NCBI RefSeq assembly: GCF_947499585.1
Contig: NZ_CANMOO010000002.1
Span: forward strand, 248,001 to 312,000
Direction: 5' to 3'
Length of the DNA: 64,000 nucleotides
DNA from: an uncultured Allomuricauda sp.
GTDB taxonomy: Bacteria; Bacteroidota; Bacteroidia; Flavobacteriales; Flavobacteriaceae
Both the position numbers and the translations under genes were made by a program. The first letter of the stretch is position 1; each line of letters starts with the position of its first letter. This document shows, one piece after another, positions 1 to 10,400 of this stretch. The notes beneath the pieces were generated by a model. That model was not told the DNA's origin. It ran no database searches and worked only from the letters and a program-made list of their open reading frames with translations.

Positions 1-366
1 TGCTTCACCAACAAGACAATCAATAATGGATTGTGAAGAATTGCTTTGTGGAAAAACCCTTCCGTCTGCTTCTATTTTTAATGGAACTCCCCTTTCTTCA
101 AAAAAAGACATTACATCCCCGGGAGCATAGGTATGGAAAGGTCCCAAAAGTTCTTTTTGCCCTCTAGGGTAATTGGTGACCAAATCATGCGCAGAAAATT
201 CTCCGTGGGTTACATTACAACGACCTCCCCCAGAAACTTTTACCTTAGAAAGTACAGTTTTACCCCTTTCAAAAATGGCTACTTTTAGATGTGGAGCCTG
301 TTCAGCAACTTGAATCGCAGCATAAAACCCGGCAGCACCACCTCCAACAATAACAATATCAAACAT
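1..366 (-). CDS. HI0933-like NAD(P)/FAD-dependent oxidoreductase (BaiN/RdsA family), N-terminal part
   Basis: Only the first 122 codons lie in the window; the gene runs off the left edge. Reading the minus strand from the ATG at 366 gives MFDIVIVGGGAAGFYAA, a Rossmann FAD-binding GxGxxG loop, followed by the block SGGGRCNVTH that is the hallmark of the HI0933/BaiN flavoprotein family. These are cytoplasmic FAD proteins of mostly unclear substrate; some act as reductases. The ATG overlaps the TAA of the upstream GDPD gene by one base (TAATG), so the two are probably translationally coupled. The family call is firm and the reaction is unknown. Confidence 0.85.
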   Translation of the reverse strand, partial: MFDIVIVGGGAAGFYAAIQVAEQAPHLKVAIFERGKTVLSKVKVSGGGRCNVTHGEFSAHDLVTNYPRGQKELLGPFHTYAPGDVMSFFEERGVPLKIEADGRVFPQSNSSQSIIDCLVGEA

Positions 367-1118
367 TAATTTACCCGTTCAGGATAATTTGTGATAATTC
401 CATCCACTCCATAATCCTTCATTTTTTGAATATCTTCAGGTTCATTAACGGTCCATGTGTAGATTTTAAATCCTTCTTCATGGATTTTAGCTGTATTTTC
501 TTCATTCAATGTTTTATAGTTGGGATTTATAGCAACGGCATTTAATTCCTTGGCTACAGCAATTGCTTCTAAAGGATCTTCTTCTGTTAAAACAGCAATT
601 TGAACATCCTTATTAAGCTCCCGCATTTTTCTCAGCTCATCCCATTTAAAACTTGAAATGATGAAGTTTTCAGGAGACCATCCCCTATCTCTTATATACA
701 CATTGGTAATAAAGTTTACTCTATCTGCAGTGTTAGATCCTTTAAGTTCAATGTTAAGTGCTACCTTATTATCTATAAGCTTTAGCACATCCTGTAGCAT
801 TGGGATTTTATGGTTTCCGTCTAAAATAAGTTGCTTAAGGTCTACTATGTTGTAATCTTCTATTTTACCGCCACTATTTGAAAGTCTTTCCACGCGTTCA
901 TCATGAAATACAACAGTTTCCCCACTATAGATTTGGAATACATCTATTTCAATCATATCCACTCCTAAATCCATTGCTTTTTGGACTGATGCCAAGGTAT
1001 TTTCAGTTTCATGTCCCATGGCACCCCTATGCCCAATAACCAAAGGTTTAGAATCCATCATATCACAACTATTAAATAACAAAACAGCAATCAATGCTAA
1101 GGGTAAGCTTTTTTTCAT
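366..1118 (-). CDS. glycerophosphodiester phosphodiesterase lipoprotein
   Basis: A 250-residue GDPD-family TIM barrel that would hydrolyse glycerophosphodiesters to an alcohol and glycerol-3-phosphate in the periplasm or at a membrane surface. The leader ends in LLFNSC, so Cys18 is the probable lipidated residue. The catalytic set is visible: H30-R31 (GHRG), E39-N40, E57 and D59 (EID) and H72 (FHDE). C-terminal YTWTVNEPED and GVDGIITNYP are also typical of the family. Length fits a single-domain GDPD. The gene is followed by the HI0933-like gene with a one-base overlap. The exact substrate is not predictable. Confidence 0.9.
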   Translation of the reverse strand: MKKSLPLALIAVLLFNSCDMMDSKPLVIGHRGAMGHETENTLASVQKAMDLGVDMIEIDVFQIYSGETVVFHDERVERLSNSGGKIEDYNIVDLKQLILDGNHKIPMLQDVLKLIDNKVALNIELKGSNTADRVNFITNVYIRDRGWSPENFIISSFKWDELRKMRELNKDVQIAVLTEEDPLEAIAVAKELNAVAINPNYKTLNEENTAKIHEEGFKIYTWTVNEPEDIQKMKDYGVDGIITNYPERVN

Positions 1119-1304
1119 TTTGATTCATTTGTACCACTAAAAATACAACATGAAATTGAAATTGCCAGCGTTAAAATAGATGCAACTATATCAGTAAAAA
1201 CACTTTGTAGAAGAGATATTCTCATAATAAGGTATAAATTTTTATCAATTTGTTAAATTTTATTTAATACTTTTATCACATTATTAACCAATAAACAAAC
1301 CAAC

Positions 1305-1724
1305 ATGTTTTCAAAATCTAATTTATTAGCGACACTTGCCGCTTTCGTAACAATGTTTTTGTTAGGATACGGAATTTGGGAGTTTTTACTAGCCGATTTT
1401 TATGAGACACATACCCTTAAGAATTTTTTGAATGAAGATATGAATATGGGGTTAATTGCTGGAGGTAATGTAATCATGGCTTTCGTATTAAGCTCAGTGT
1501 ATAGCAAATGGGCTAGAGGGCATCACAGTGCTAAAGAAGGTTTTCAGTTTGGTGCATGGATTGGCGTCTTTACTGGACTTGGCATGGGTATATTAAACCA
1601 TGCTGTTATGGGACTTATGGATATGACCGGAACTTTGGTTGATGCAGTTGTGCAGATTGTTTTCTATGGAATCATTGGAATGGTGATAGGATTGGTGTAC
1701 CAAAAAACTACACCAAAAGCTTAA
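1305..1724 (+). CDS. small four-helix membrane protein, unknown function
   Basis: I do not recognise a named family. The 139-residue product has about four hydrophobic helices at residues 7-30, 50-68, 80-100 and 112-133, with many Gly and Met residues (for example GLGMGILNHAVMG). The short ends are polar, and there is no cleavable signal or lipobox. It is transcribed alone, divergent from the GDPD gene, and is followed within 30 bases by a strong terminator. An integral inner-membrane location is clear from composition; a role is not. Confidence 0.7.
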   Translation: MFSKSNLLATLAAFVTMFLLGYGIWEFLLADFYETHTLKNFLNEDMNMGLIAGGNVIMAFVLSSVYSKWARGHHSAKEGFQFGAWIGVFTGLGMGILNHAVMGLMDMTGTLVDAVVQIVFYGIIGMVIGLVYQKTTPKA

Positions 1725-1748
1725 AGGAAATTAACCGACCTTGAACTT

Positions 1749-1779
1749 AAGCGGATTGTTATGCAATCCGCTTTTTTTA
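1749..1779. terminator. bidirectional rho-independent terminator
   Basis: A perfect 10-bp stem (AAGCGGATTG at 1749-1758, complement at 1764-1773) with a 5-base TTATG loop is followed by a T run to 1778. It sits between the convergent small membrane protein gene and the GH13 gene, whose TAA (read on the minus strand) lies in the T run. The A residues on the other side are too few for a strong reverse terminator, but the hairpin can serve both transcripts. Confidence 0.85.
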
Positions 1780-3648
1780 TTCATTAACCCTAAAAATAAA
1801 AGACTCAAGAGGTTGAAGCTCGACCTCAACTTTTCCTTGTCCATTTTTCACGAAAAGGGCTTTATCTATTTCTCCGTATAGCTCTTCTTTTAAATCATAT
1901 TCTTGATTCTTCAAATTCCATTTAGTGATAATCTCTTCAGGAATTTTTAATTCAAAAGCATAGCTTTTTTCAACATCAAAGTTTGATACTATTATCAATT
2001 TTTCATCATTGGACCATCTAACGTATGAAAGTACTCTATGGTCATAATTCTCCGTATGGTTTTTGTTGAAAAAATGGATTTCTTGATACTCGCCCATCAA
2101 GGCATCACTCTCAATGGTGAAGTTCAACAAGCGTTTGTAAAAATCTCGAAGTTCCTGTTCACTATCAGTTAGTTGACCTCCATCAAACTTTTTATTGTTC
2201 ATCCATCGTTGATGGTTGGGCACTCCTATATAATCAAAAATTGAAGTACGTGTGGGGCTACCAAACCCGGCATCTTCTGCTCCAGGTTCACCTACGTCTT
2301 GACCAAAATAAATCATGGTTGGCGACGTACTTAATGTTGCAGAAACTACCATGGCAGGTTTTGCAAGCTCAGCCCTTCCCGCAAAGTCTGGGCTAGCAAT
2401 GCGCTGTTCATCATGATTTTCCAAAAAATGGAGCATATGATGTTCTATATCTGCCATTCCTTTTTGGACAACCGGAATATGATCTGTCCAACCATATCCT
2501 TTCATAATGTGTTTTATGCTATCGTAAAGCTCAACCTTATCGTACAAATAATCCATTTTCCCTTTATGGATATAATCCCTATAAAGGTCTGGGTTGTAGA
2601 CCTCAGCCAATAAAAAAGCTTCAGGGTTTTTCATTTTGATGTTGGAATTCAAATAGCTCCAAAATTCCACCGGCACCATCTCGGCCATATCAAAACGAAA
2701 ACCATCCACTCCAAAGTCCAGCCAATACAGGGCTATATCTCTAAACTTATTCCATGAATCGGGAACTGTTTTGGTACTCCAAAACTCAAAATGAGCCTTG
2801 TAATCCTTTGCATCAAACCCTTCTGGTAATTCTTCAAAATCCTTTGTACCATCTGGTCTTATGCCATAGTTTACTTTTACGGTTTCGTACCAATCATTGA
2901 AATGAGGTTGCGCTAATCGCGAACCATTGCCGGTCCATTTTGCCGGACGCTCTTTAAACTTAGCATCTGAAAGCTTATTTTCTTCTCCGCCAAGCGGAAG
3001 ATACCCATCTTGCCAGTCGGGTACTTTGAATTCTGTTTCTGGGATATAATAGAAATTATTATTGATATGGTATTCTAATGATGTATCATCATTGGCACCA
3101 AAATCTGAAATTCCTTCTGGATTTGTTTGCCCTTCATAATTTCTGGCCACATGATTGGGTACAATATCGATAATGACCTTCATCTTTGCCTTATGCGTTC
3201 TTTGAATCAATGCTTTAAATTCCTCTAATCTTTTAGAAGGGTCAACAGCCAAGTCTGGATTTACATTATAATAATCTTTAACAGCATAGGGAGATCCCGC
3301 GCGACCTTTGACCACATCTGGATCATCATTTGAAATTCCGTAAGCAGAATAATCATTGATCAATGCATGATGGGGAACGCCAGTATACCAAACATGGGTT
3401 ATTCCCAAATCCTTGATTTCTGACAGTGCTTTATCTGTAAAATCAGCAAACTTCCCAACTCCATTTTCTTCAATGGTACCCCAAGGTTTATTGGTGTTGT
3501 TCGTATTTCCAAAAAGTCTGGTAAAAACCTGATAAACTACAGCTTTCTTTTTCATTGTGGGTTGAACTGATTTTTTTTCAACTTTCTGTTCGCATGAATG
3601 CAATATCCCCATGATTACCAAAAAGGCAATGTAGAGATTCCTTTTCAT
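1777..3648 (-). CDS. GH13 alpha-amylase-family lipoprotein
   Basis: A 623-residue glycoside hydrolase acting on alpha-1,4-glucans or maltodextrins outside the cytoplasm. The leader ends LHSCEQ with Cys19 as the lipid site. The four GH13 regions are intact: region I DIVPNH at 161-166, region II GFRFDMAEM with nucleophile D320, region III LLAEVYNP with acid E349, and region IV LENHDEQR with transition-state stabiliser D413. The last 100 residues form the usual beta domain. Its ATG overlaps the TGA of the GH65 gene upstream (ATGA), so the two are co-translated. It sits in an operon with GH65 under a LacI regulator and opposite susCD, as in maltodextrin utilisation loci. Specificity within GH13 (amylase, pullulanase-like, cyclomaltodextrinase-like) cannot be read. 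Confidence 0.92.
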   Translation of the reverse strand: MKRNLYIAFLVIMGILHSCEQKVEKKSVQPTMKKKAVVYQVFTRLFGNTNNTNKPWGTIEENGVGKFADFTDKALSEIKDLGITHVWYTGVPHHALINDYSAYGISNDDPDVVKGRAGSPYAVKDYYNVNPDLAVDPSKRLEEFKALIQRTHKAKMKVIIDIVPNHVARNYEGQTNPEGISDFGANDDTSLEYHINNNFYYIPETEFKVPDWQDGYLPLGGEENKLSDAKFKERPAKWTGNGSRLAQPHFNDWYETVKVNYGIRPDGTKDFEELPEGFDAKDYKAHFEFWSTKTVPDSWNKFRDIALYWLDFGVDGFRFDMAEMVPVEFWSYLNSNIKMKNPEAFLLAEVYNPDLYRDYIHKGKMDYLYDKVELYDSIKHIMKGYGWTDHIPVVQKGMADIEHHMLHFLENHDEQRIASPDFAGRAELAKPAMVVSATLSTSPTMIYFGQDVGEPGAEDAGFGSPTRTSIFDYIGVPNHQRWMNNKKFDGGQLTDSEQELRDFYKRLLNFTIESDALMGEYQEIHFFNKNHTENYDHRVLSYVRWSNDEKLIIVSNFDVEKSYAFELKIPEEIITKWNLKNQEYDLKEELYGEIDKALFVKNGQGKVEVELQPLESFIFRVNE

Positions 3649-5948
3649 GCCTGAACACTTTTTCTAGGAGTCAATATCAATGGTTTATCATTTACCTGAA
3701 TCGTCAAATCCTTGTCTCCTGTTACTTCAAAATTTGTTTGCTTTTCTGAAACTGTAATGGTGATAATTTGATTTCTGAAATTAATTTTAAAAGAATACGA
3801 TTTCCATTGTGTTGGTATCTGTGGAGTAAAATGAAGCTGATCGTTCAACACTCGCATGCCACCAAAACCTTCTACAATGCTCATCCATGTCCCAGCCATG
3901 GATGTTATATGTAGACCTTCTTCCACTTCTTTGTTATAATCATCTAAGTCTAATCTTGAGGTTCTTAGATAAAAAGTGTAAGCTTGTTCCATTCTGCCCA
4001 GTTTTGCTGCCTGTATGCTGTGCACGCAAGGTGATAGGGAAGACTCATGAACGGTAAATGGCTCGTAAAAGTCAAAATGTTTCTCTAGCGCTTCCGAGCT
4101 GAAATGGTCTTCAAAAAAATAGAACCCCTGTAATACATCAGCTTGTTTTATATAAGGAGACCGCAAAATCCTATCCCAACTCCACTTTTGGTTGATCGGT
4201 CTATTTGATTTATCTAAATCCTCAACCTTAATCAACTCTTTATCTAAAAAGCCATCTTGCTGCAAGAACACTTCATGCTTTTCAGAATATGGAAAGTACA
4301 TGTTGTTGGCTACCTTTGTCCAAACTTCTGTTTCCGAGGAAGTTAAGCCTGTTTTGGAAACAATTCTTTTATAGTCTTCTGGGTACTCATCCTTAACTAC
4401 TTCCAATTGCTCCAAGGCATAATCTATACACCATTTGGCCAAATAGTTTGTGTACCAATTATTGTTGACATTGTTTTCATATTCATTGGGGCCTGTAATG
4501 CCAAGCATCACATACTTTTGTTTATGCTGAGAAAAATTGACCCGCTGTTGCCAAAATCTTGCGATACCAATCAAAACTTCCAATCCCATTTTTGGGATGT
4601 AACTATAATCTCCCGTAAATCTGTGGTAATTGAAGATTGCAAAAGAGATAGCCCCATTCCGATGGATTTCCTCAAAAGTGATTTCCCATTCGTTATGACA
4701 TTCTTCTCCGTTCATGGTTACCATTGGGTAAAGTGCCGCTCCATTGGTAAATCCTAATTTTTGCGCATTCTCAATGGCTTTTTCTAAATGGTTGTAACGA
4801 TACTCCAACAAGCTCCATGCTACTTCTTGATTTTTGGTGGCCATATAAAAAGGAAGGCAATAGGCTTCTGTATCCCAATAAGTGCTTCCGCCGTACTTTT
4901 CACCGGTAAATCCTTTTGGGCCAATGTTCAATCGAGAATCTTTTCCTAAATAGGTCTGGTTTAATTGAAAGATATTAAAACGGATACCTTGTTGTGCTTT
5001 TACATCCCCTTCTATAGTGATATCGCTCATTTCCCAAATATTGGCCCAAGCTTCTTTTTGTTTTTCCAAAAGTGCATCAAAGCCCAGGGTTGTAGCCTCA
5101 TCTATGACTGTATTGGCTACATTTATTAATTCTGAAGTTTCATGATTTCTAGAAACCGTGTATCCTCCAAATTTTGTCAAAGAAACTTTTTCTCCTTGGG
5201 AAACATTTTTTTCAAATTCAAGACCAATGAAAGAATCTGTTTTATCTCCCAATTGTGCAGGTATTGAAACTCCATTGAATTCTGCATTTGCATGCATAAA
5301 GGTGCAGGTTGCAAAATTGGTTTTCATCGTATGGGCCTCTATATAGGCTCTATCTTTATCGAAGTCCACACTAGTAGTATTCCAAAACTTATCATCCCAG
5401 TTGCTATCTTCATTGGTGATGCCACTATCCAAATAAGGAATCAACTTCACTTTGGCATCAGAGTTTAGCAGTGCCAACTCCATTTTTATAGCTCCGACTT
5501 CATCAACATCCAAACTTAAAAAACGGGTGATTTTTGCATCGACTTCAATATTGTTAGATAGCTTGACTTGAAAGCTTCGTTGATACCAACCTTCTTTCAT
5601 GTTAAGCTCTCTTTTGAAATTGGAAACACTTGCGCAAGTGTTCAAATCCAGAGAAACTCCGTCAATAAAAACATTGATTCCAATCCAATTTGGAGCATTT
5701 AGCACTTTGGCAAAGTATTCTGGGTATCCATTTTTCCACCAGCCCACTCTAGTCTTATCGGGATAATATACCCCTGCTATGTAACTCCCCTGAAAAGTTT
5801 CTCCTGAGTATTTTTCTTCAAAATTAGCACGTTGCCCCATGGCCCCATTTCCTATACTGAAAAGGCTTTCGGAGGATTTGACTTGTTCTTTATCAAAACC
5901 TTCCTCTATAATGGACCAAGGGTCCGATTTTATATAATCTTGATTCAT
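3645..5948 (-). CDS. GH65 phosphorylase (maltose phosphorylase type)
   Basis: The 767-residue protein has full GH65 length with the N-terminal beta-sandwich, (alpha/alpha)6 barrel and small C-terminal sheet. It lacks a signal peptide, so it is cytoplasmic. The signature block around residues 413-432 (NGEECHNEWEITFEE, then HRNGAI) carries the catalytic acid Glu of maltose, trehalose and kojibiose phosphorylases, and GPNEYENNVNNNWYTN is also typical. The expected reaction is alpha-glucoside plus phosphate to beta-glucose-1-phosphate plus sugar. That product normally needs a beta-phosphoglucomutase, and none is encoded in this window. The stop overlaps the GH13 start. A maltose substrate is inferred from the neighbours; kojibiose, nigerose or trehalose cannot be excluded. 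Confidence 0.93.
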   Translation of the reverse strand: MNQDYIKSDPWSIIEEGFDKEQVKSSESLFSIGNGAMGQRANFEEKYSGETFQGSYIAGVYYPDKTRVGWWKNGYPEYFAKVLNAPNWIGINVFIDGVSLDLNTCASVSNFKRELNMKEGWYQRSFQVKLSNNIEVDAKITRFLSLDVDEVGAIKMELALLNSDAKVKLIPYLDSGITNEDSNWDDKFWNTTSVDFDKDRAYIEAHTMKTNFATCTFMHANAEFNGVSIPAQLGDKTDSFIGLEFEKNVSQGEKVSLTKFGGYTVSRNHETSELINVANTVIDEATTLGFDALLEKQKEAWANIWEMSDITIEGDVKAQQGIRFNIFQLNQTYLGKDSRLNIGPKGFTGEKYGGSTYWDTEAYCLPFYMATKNQEVAWSLLEYRYNHLEKAIENAQKLGFTNGAALYPMVTMNGEECHNEWEITFEEIHRNGAISFAIFNYHRFTGDYSYIPKMGLEVLIGIARFWQQRVNFSQHKQKYVMLGITGPNEYENNVNNNWYTNYLAKWCIDYALEQLEVVKDEYPEDYKRIVSKTGLTSSETEVWTKVANNMYFPYSEKHEVFLQQDGFLDKELIKVEDLDKSNRPINQKWSWDRILRSPYIKQADVLQGFYFFEDHFSSEALEKHFDFYEPFTVHESSLSPCVHSIQAAKLGRMEQAYTFYLRTSRLDLDDYNKEVEEGLHITSMAGTWMSIVEGFGGMRVLNDQLHFTPQIPTQWKSYSFKINFRNQIITITVSEKQTNFEVTGDKDLTIQVNDKPLILTPRKSVQA

Positions 5949-6014
5949 TGAAAAAAAGTAAAACTTGGTGAGTAATTTTAGATATCCCCTTTCCCTGTAA
6001 AGGTTTTGACAAAT

Positions 6015-7034
6015 TTAGTTAATTGTAGAATCCCTGATTACCAATGTAGGTTCCAAAATTTTAGTGTGGAACGTTTCCTCTTCATTTTCGCTTTCCACTT
6101 TATCAATTAACATTTGTGCTGAAATCTCACCCATTTTTTCGCCATGTTGGGCAACAACGGTAAGACTAGGGTTTGCATATTTGGAAAGCAATCCATCAGT
6201 AAAGCCAATAAATGATATGTCTTTGGGAATGTTAAGTCCTTTTTCTTGGACCAATTTCATACTAAAGACCGTGAATATTTCATTTACACAAAGGACAGCG
6301 TCTACCTCATGTGTATCAAAAAAATCTCCGATGCTTTTCTCATCCATTTCCATTGATGACAGTTTCAATATTCTTGATTCATCTACATCTAGGGCGCTTT
6401 CGGAAAGGGCTTTTCTATAGCCTTGAGTTCTAGCCTTGCTTACGCTTAAATAATCATCCGTGGTAATCAATGCTATTTTTTTTCTTCCTTGTTCTATTAG
6501 CTTTTTAGTAGCCAAATATGCGCCCAACTGATCATCAATAATTACCTTATCGCAATTAACTTCATTTGTAATACGATCAAAAAGCACAACAGGTATTCCC
6601 TGCTCGGTAACTTCTTTTAAATGATTATAATCCCCTTTTTGCTGTGTTTCAGAAGAAAGGGACATTATAAAACCATCTATACTGCCATTTGCAAGCATCT
6701 CCATGTTAATGACTTCTTTGTCAAAGGATTCTTCAGAAAGGCATACAATAACATTGTACCCTTTAGCATTTGCGTATTTCTCAATGCCCCTAATAACGGT
6801 CGTAAAAAAGTGATGTACAATTGCAGGGATAACCACACCTATATTTTTAGTCCTTTTGTTCTTAAGACTTATAGCGATGTTGTTTGGTTTGTAGTTATAC
6901 AATTTGGCAAATGCCTGAATTTTTTCTTTTGTATCCCTACTTATCTCTTCGCTGTTCTTTAAAGCCTTAGAAACAGTAGAAATAGAGACCTCAAGTTCTC
7001 TGGCGATATCCTTTAATGTAATCTTTGCTTTCAA
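6015..7034 (-). CDS. LacI-family regulator of the alpha-glucan locus
   Basis: A 339-residue LacI/GalR repressor. The N-terminal helix-turn-helix spans about residues 5-26 (ITLKDIARELEVSISTVSKAL), followed by the hinge YKPNNIAISLKNKRT and a periplasmic-binding-protein-like effector domain starting at NIGVVIP. It is first in the LacI-GH65-GH13 minus-strand operon and faces susC across a 372-bp gap. An imperfect palindrome with a central CG at 7297-7312 is a plausible operator. Regulators in this position usually sense maltose or a related disaccharide; the effector is not proven here. Confidence 0.92.
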   Translation of the reverse strand: MKAKITLKDIARELEVSISTVSKALKNSEEISRDTKEKIQAFAKLYNYKPNNIAISLKNKRTKNIGVVIPAIVHHFFTTVIRGIEKYANAKGYNVIVCLSEESFDKEVINMEMLANGSIDGFIMSLSSETQQKGDYNHLKEVTEQGIPVVLFDRITNEVNCDKVIIDDQLGAYLATKKLIEQGRKKIALITTDDYLSVSKARTQGYRKALSESALDVDESRILKLSSMEMDEKSIGDFFDTHEVDAVLCVNEIFTVFSMKLVQEKGLNIPKDISFIGFTDGLLSKYANPSLTVVAQHGEKMGEISAQMLIDKVESENEEETFHTKILEPTLVIRDSTIN

Positions 7035-7406
7035 GTATGTTGAAGATTTAGTCTAGTTAATTTGGCTATGGAAATTACTCAATAAAGACAAGCAAGTTAT
7101 TCAAATGAATCTTTTTAACAAAAACTACCTTAAAGTTTACAAAAACTCTTATAACGAAGTTAACGTTTCCTAAAAAATAAAAATAGTATATTAGTCCATA
7201 TATTGTGAATTTCATCAATTCTTGATGAATATATTGTGATTTAAATAAATTAACTCTTTTAGTTTTGTCAACCTTTCACAATTCAAAGTTATCAACACGA
7301 AACCGTTTTCGTTTGATCTTGCACTATACTTAAATTTAGATTAACACTTTTTTTATATATGTTTAACACTTGAATTAAAATTAACTAAACTTAAAATTAA
7401 TTATTT
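7035..7406. promoter_or_regulatory. divergent regulatory region between lacI-type gene and susC
   Basis: This is the only gap over 300 bases. It holds a perfect 8-bp inverted repeat TTCATCAA/TTGATGAA at 7211-7229, flanked by near-identical ATATTGTGA(A)T copies at 7199-7210 and 7230-7240, and a LacI-like palindrome at 7297-7312. The octamer TAAATTTA at 7331-7338 resembles the Bacteroidota -7 element TAnnTTTG. The leader before susC (7339-7406) is AT-rich. No ORF with coding character was seen. Confidence 0.6.
7297..7312. promoter_or_regulatory. candidate LacI-family operator upstream of susC
   Basis: ACGAAACCGTTTTCGT is a 16-bp palindrome with central CG and one mismatched pair, the form bound by LacI/GalR repressors. 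It lies about 18 bases upstream of TAAATTTA (7331), a possible -7 element, so its right arm would cover the -33 region of the susC promoter. The nearest regulator is the LacI-type gene ending at 7034. Binding is inferred. Confidence 0.6.
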
Positions 7407-10400
7407 ATGAAGATTACGCTACTAAAAAGCTTTTTGCTATTGGGTGCATTCGTGTGCTTTGGTTTAGCGAAGGCTCAGACAGTATCTGGTACTGTTTCAG
7501 ATGCAAACGGCCCCTTACCGGGAGCTAGTGTTGTTGTCAAAGGAACAACCAACGGTACTCAGACTGATTTTGACGGTAACTATACCATAAATGACGTTGC
7601 TGCTGATGCAACTATCGTTTTTAGCTACATTGGTTTCTCTTCACAAGAGATTGCTGTAAATGGACAAACAACTATTAATGTTGTTTTGCAGGAAGATGCC
7701 AATGAATTGGATGAAGTTGTTGTTGTAGGTTATGGTACACAATCTAGAAGAACAACTGTTGGGGCTGTAGAAAGTGTCAAGTCCGAAGAGTTTAACAAAG
7801 GTGTAATTGTCAATCCACAACAATTAATCCAAGGTAAAACTGCTGGGGTACAAATTTCAGCTACTAACGGTGAGCCTGGCTCAGCGGTAAATGTTAGGAT
7901 TCGTGGTACAGCTTCTGTACGATCTAACAACAACCCTTTATATGTTGTTGATGGTGTTCCTCTAAACGGAGGCACAACCTCTCCGGGAACTCAGGGTGGA
8001 AGCTCTACAGACAATAATGGTGGGGGTGACTCTGATATTGGACAAGGTTCTTCCTTAGATCCATTAAGTTTCCTTAACCCTAATGATATTGCTAGTATCG
8101 ACATTCTAAAAGATGCATCTGCTACCGCTATTTATGGTTCTCGTGGTGCTAATGGTGTTGTGTTGATTACTACTAAAAGTGGTAAATCTGGTAGAGGAGT
8201 CTTAGAATTTTCCTCAACAATGTCTGTAGGATGGATTGGTAATCGTATTGAGCTTTTAAATAGAGATCAATTTTTACAAGCTCAGAATACAGTATCTGGA
8301 GGTACTTTTGTAGATAGTGGTGCAAATACTGATACTTATGAGACTATTTTCAAAACCTCATTTACTCAAAACTACAACCTTTCTTATGGTGGTGGAAATG
8401 AAAATGGAAACTATAGAGTATCATTTGGTTACCAAGACCAAGAAGGTGAGGTTGAAGACAGTACATTTGATAGACTGACTGCCAGAATAAACGCTTCACA
8501 ACGTTTCTTTGATGGTAAATTAAAATTGGATACACAAGCCACAATTTCCAATATTGAGGCACAAAGAACTCCAATTAGTGATAATCCAAATGCACGTGGA
8601 GATTTATTATCTGCCGCATATGGTTTTGCACCTGACCAATCGCTTTTTGAAAGTGATGCAAGTGCAGGTGGTTTAGGTGGCTTTTTTCAGCCATCTGCAG
8701 AAAGAAGGAATCCTTTGGCATTATTGGAATTAACGCGAAGTACTTCTAGCACATTAAGGGCACTTATAAGTGTTGGTGCACAATACAACTTTACAGACAA
8801 CCTAAGTTTTAAGACCTCTATTGGTTTGGATAAATCCACATCATCCAGTAATAGTGCGCAATCAAGATTGTTTCAATCTGGTCCAACCCTGGATATAGGT
8901 AGAGCACAACTAAATGAATTTGATTTGACCAATACTACTTGGGAGTCCTATTTTACATATAATAAAGAGTTCGGTGATGATGTCTTGAACTTAACGCTTG
9001 GACATTCATATCAAGAGTTTATTAAAGAGACTATCTTCTTGGAAGGTTCACAATTTGAGACAACGAATTTGTTTTTGATGGTGAACAATATCGCCAGAGC
9101 GCAAAATTTTGCAGCGAACTCTACTAGTGAGACAGATGAATTACAATCATTCTTCTTTAGAAGTAACTACTCCCTTGATGGCAAGTTTAACTTCTCTGGT
9201 ACCGTTAGGATTGATGGTTCTTCTCGTTTTGGTGGTAATAACAAATACGGAACCTTTGGTGCAGTAGGTGCTTCTTGGGAAATGTCTCAGGAGGATTGGT
9301 TTCCAGAATTTTTTGATAGATTTAAACTTAGAGCGGCTTACGGTGTTACTGGTAACCAAGAAGGTTTAGGTTCTAACCAGTTTACACAGAGAGAACGTTT
9401 TGGTACTGTTAACGCCGGTGGTAATCCTGCAACTACAGGAATCGTTGCTTTTCAAAATGATGATTTAAAATGGGAAGAAAATGAACAAATAAACATTGGT
9501 GTTGATTTTGCCATACTCGACAGTAAAATAACTGGGTCATTGGAATACTATAACAGAACTACTACTGACTTCTTATTACAGATACAAAGTGCCCAGCCTG
9601 CTGATCAACCTTTCTTTTTCCAAAATGTGGATGGTGACATTGTCAACAAAGGTGTGGAACTTAGTCTAAATGTAGCCGCTGTAGAAACTGAGGATTTTGG
9701 ATGGAATTTCAACGTAAATGTAGGATATAACGACAATATGTTAGAAAACTACAATGGTCCAGATATTCAAGCTGGAGCTATTAACGGACCTGGTTTAACA
9801 GGTGCTTTTGCACAACAATTATCAAACGACCAGCCTTTGTTCAGCTTCTTTGTAAGAGATTGGCAAGGATTGGATGCTGATGGTAACAACATTTTTGGTA
9901 ACAATGCAGTACAATCCTTTATTGGAGAAAGTGCATTGCCTGATGTTACATTGGGTATCACTCAAAATCTTAACTATAAGAATTGGGATTTAAGCTTGTT
10001 CTTTAATGGCTTGTTTGGACAATCCATCTACAGTAATGATAGAAATGCATTTTCTACTATAGGTAACCTTTCACAAGGTAGAAACGTATTTGCATCTACT
10101 TTACCATTTGTAGGTGTGGAAAATCCATTTAACCCTGCAGAGGTATCCTCTAGATTCTTGGAAGATGGATCATTCCTTAGATTACAAAACATAACTTTAG
10201 GACACAATTTCCCTTTATCTGAAAACAGTATCTTTAGTAGCCTTAGGGTTTTTGCAACTGCTCAAAACGTATTTGTTATTACTGATTATAGCGGTCAAGA
10301 TCCAGAAGTATCAACTCCTAGGACATTAAACAATGTACCTTCATTAGGTATAGATTTGACTGCTTATCCTAGACCAACAACACTATCATTTGGCTTTAAT

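Noticed and set aside
4407-4757. 116-codon plus-strand frame inside the GH65 gene
   Set aside because: It is a shadow of a strongly conserved GH65 coding region and has no recognisable features.
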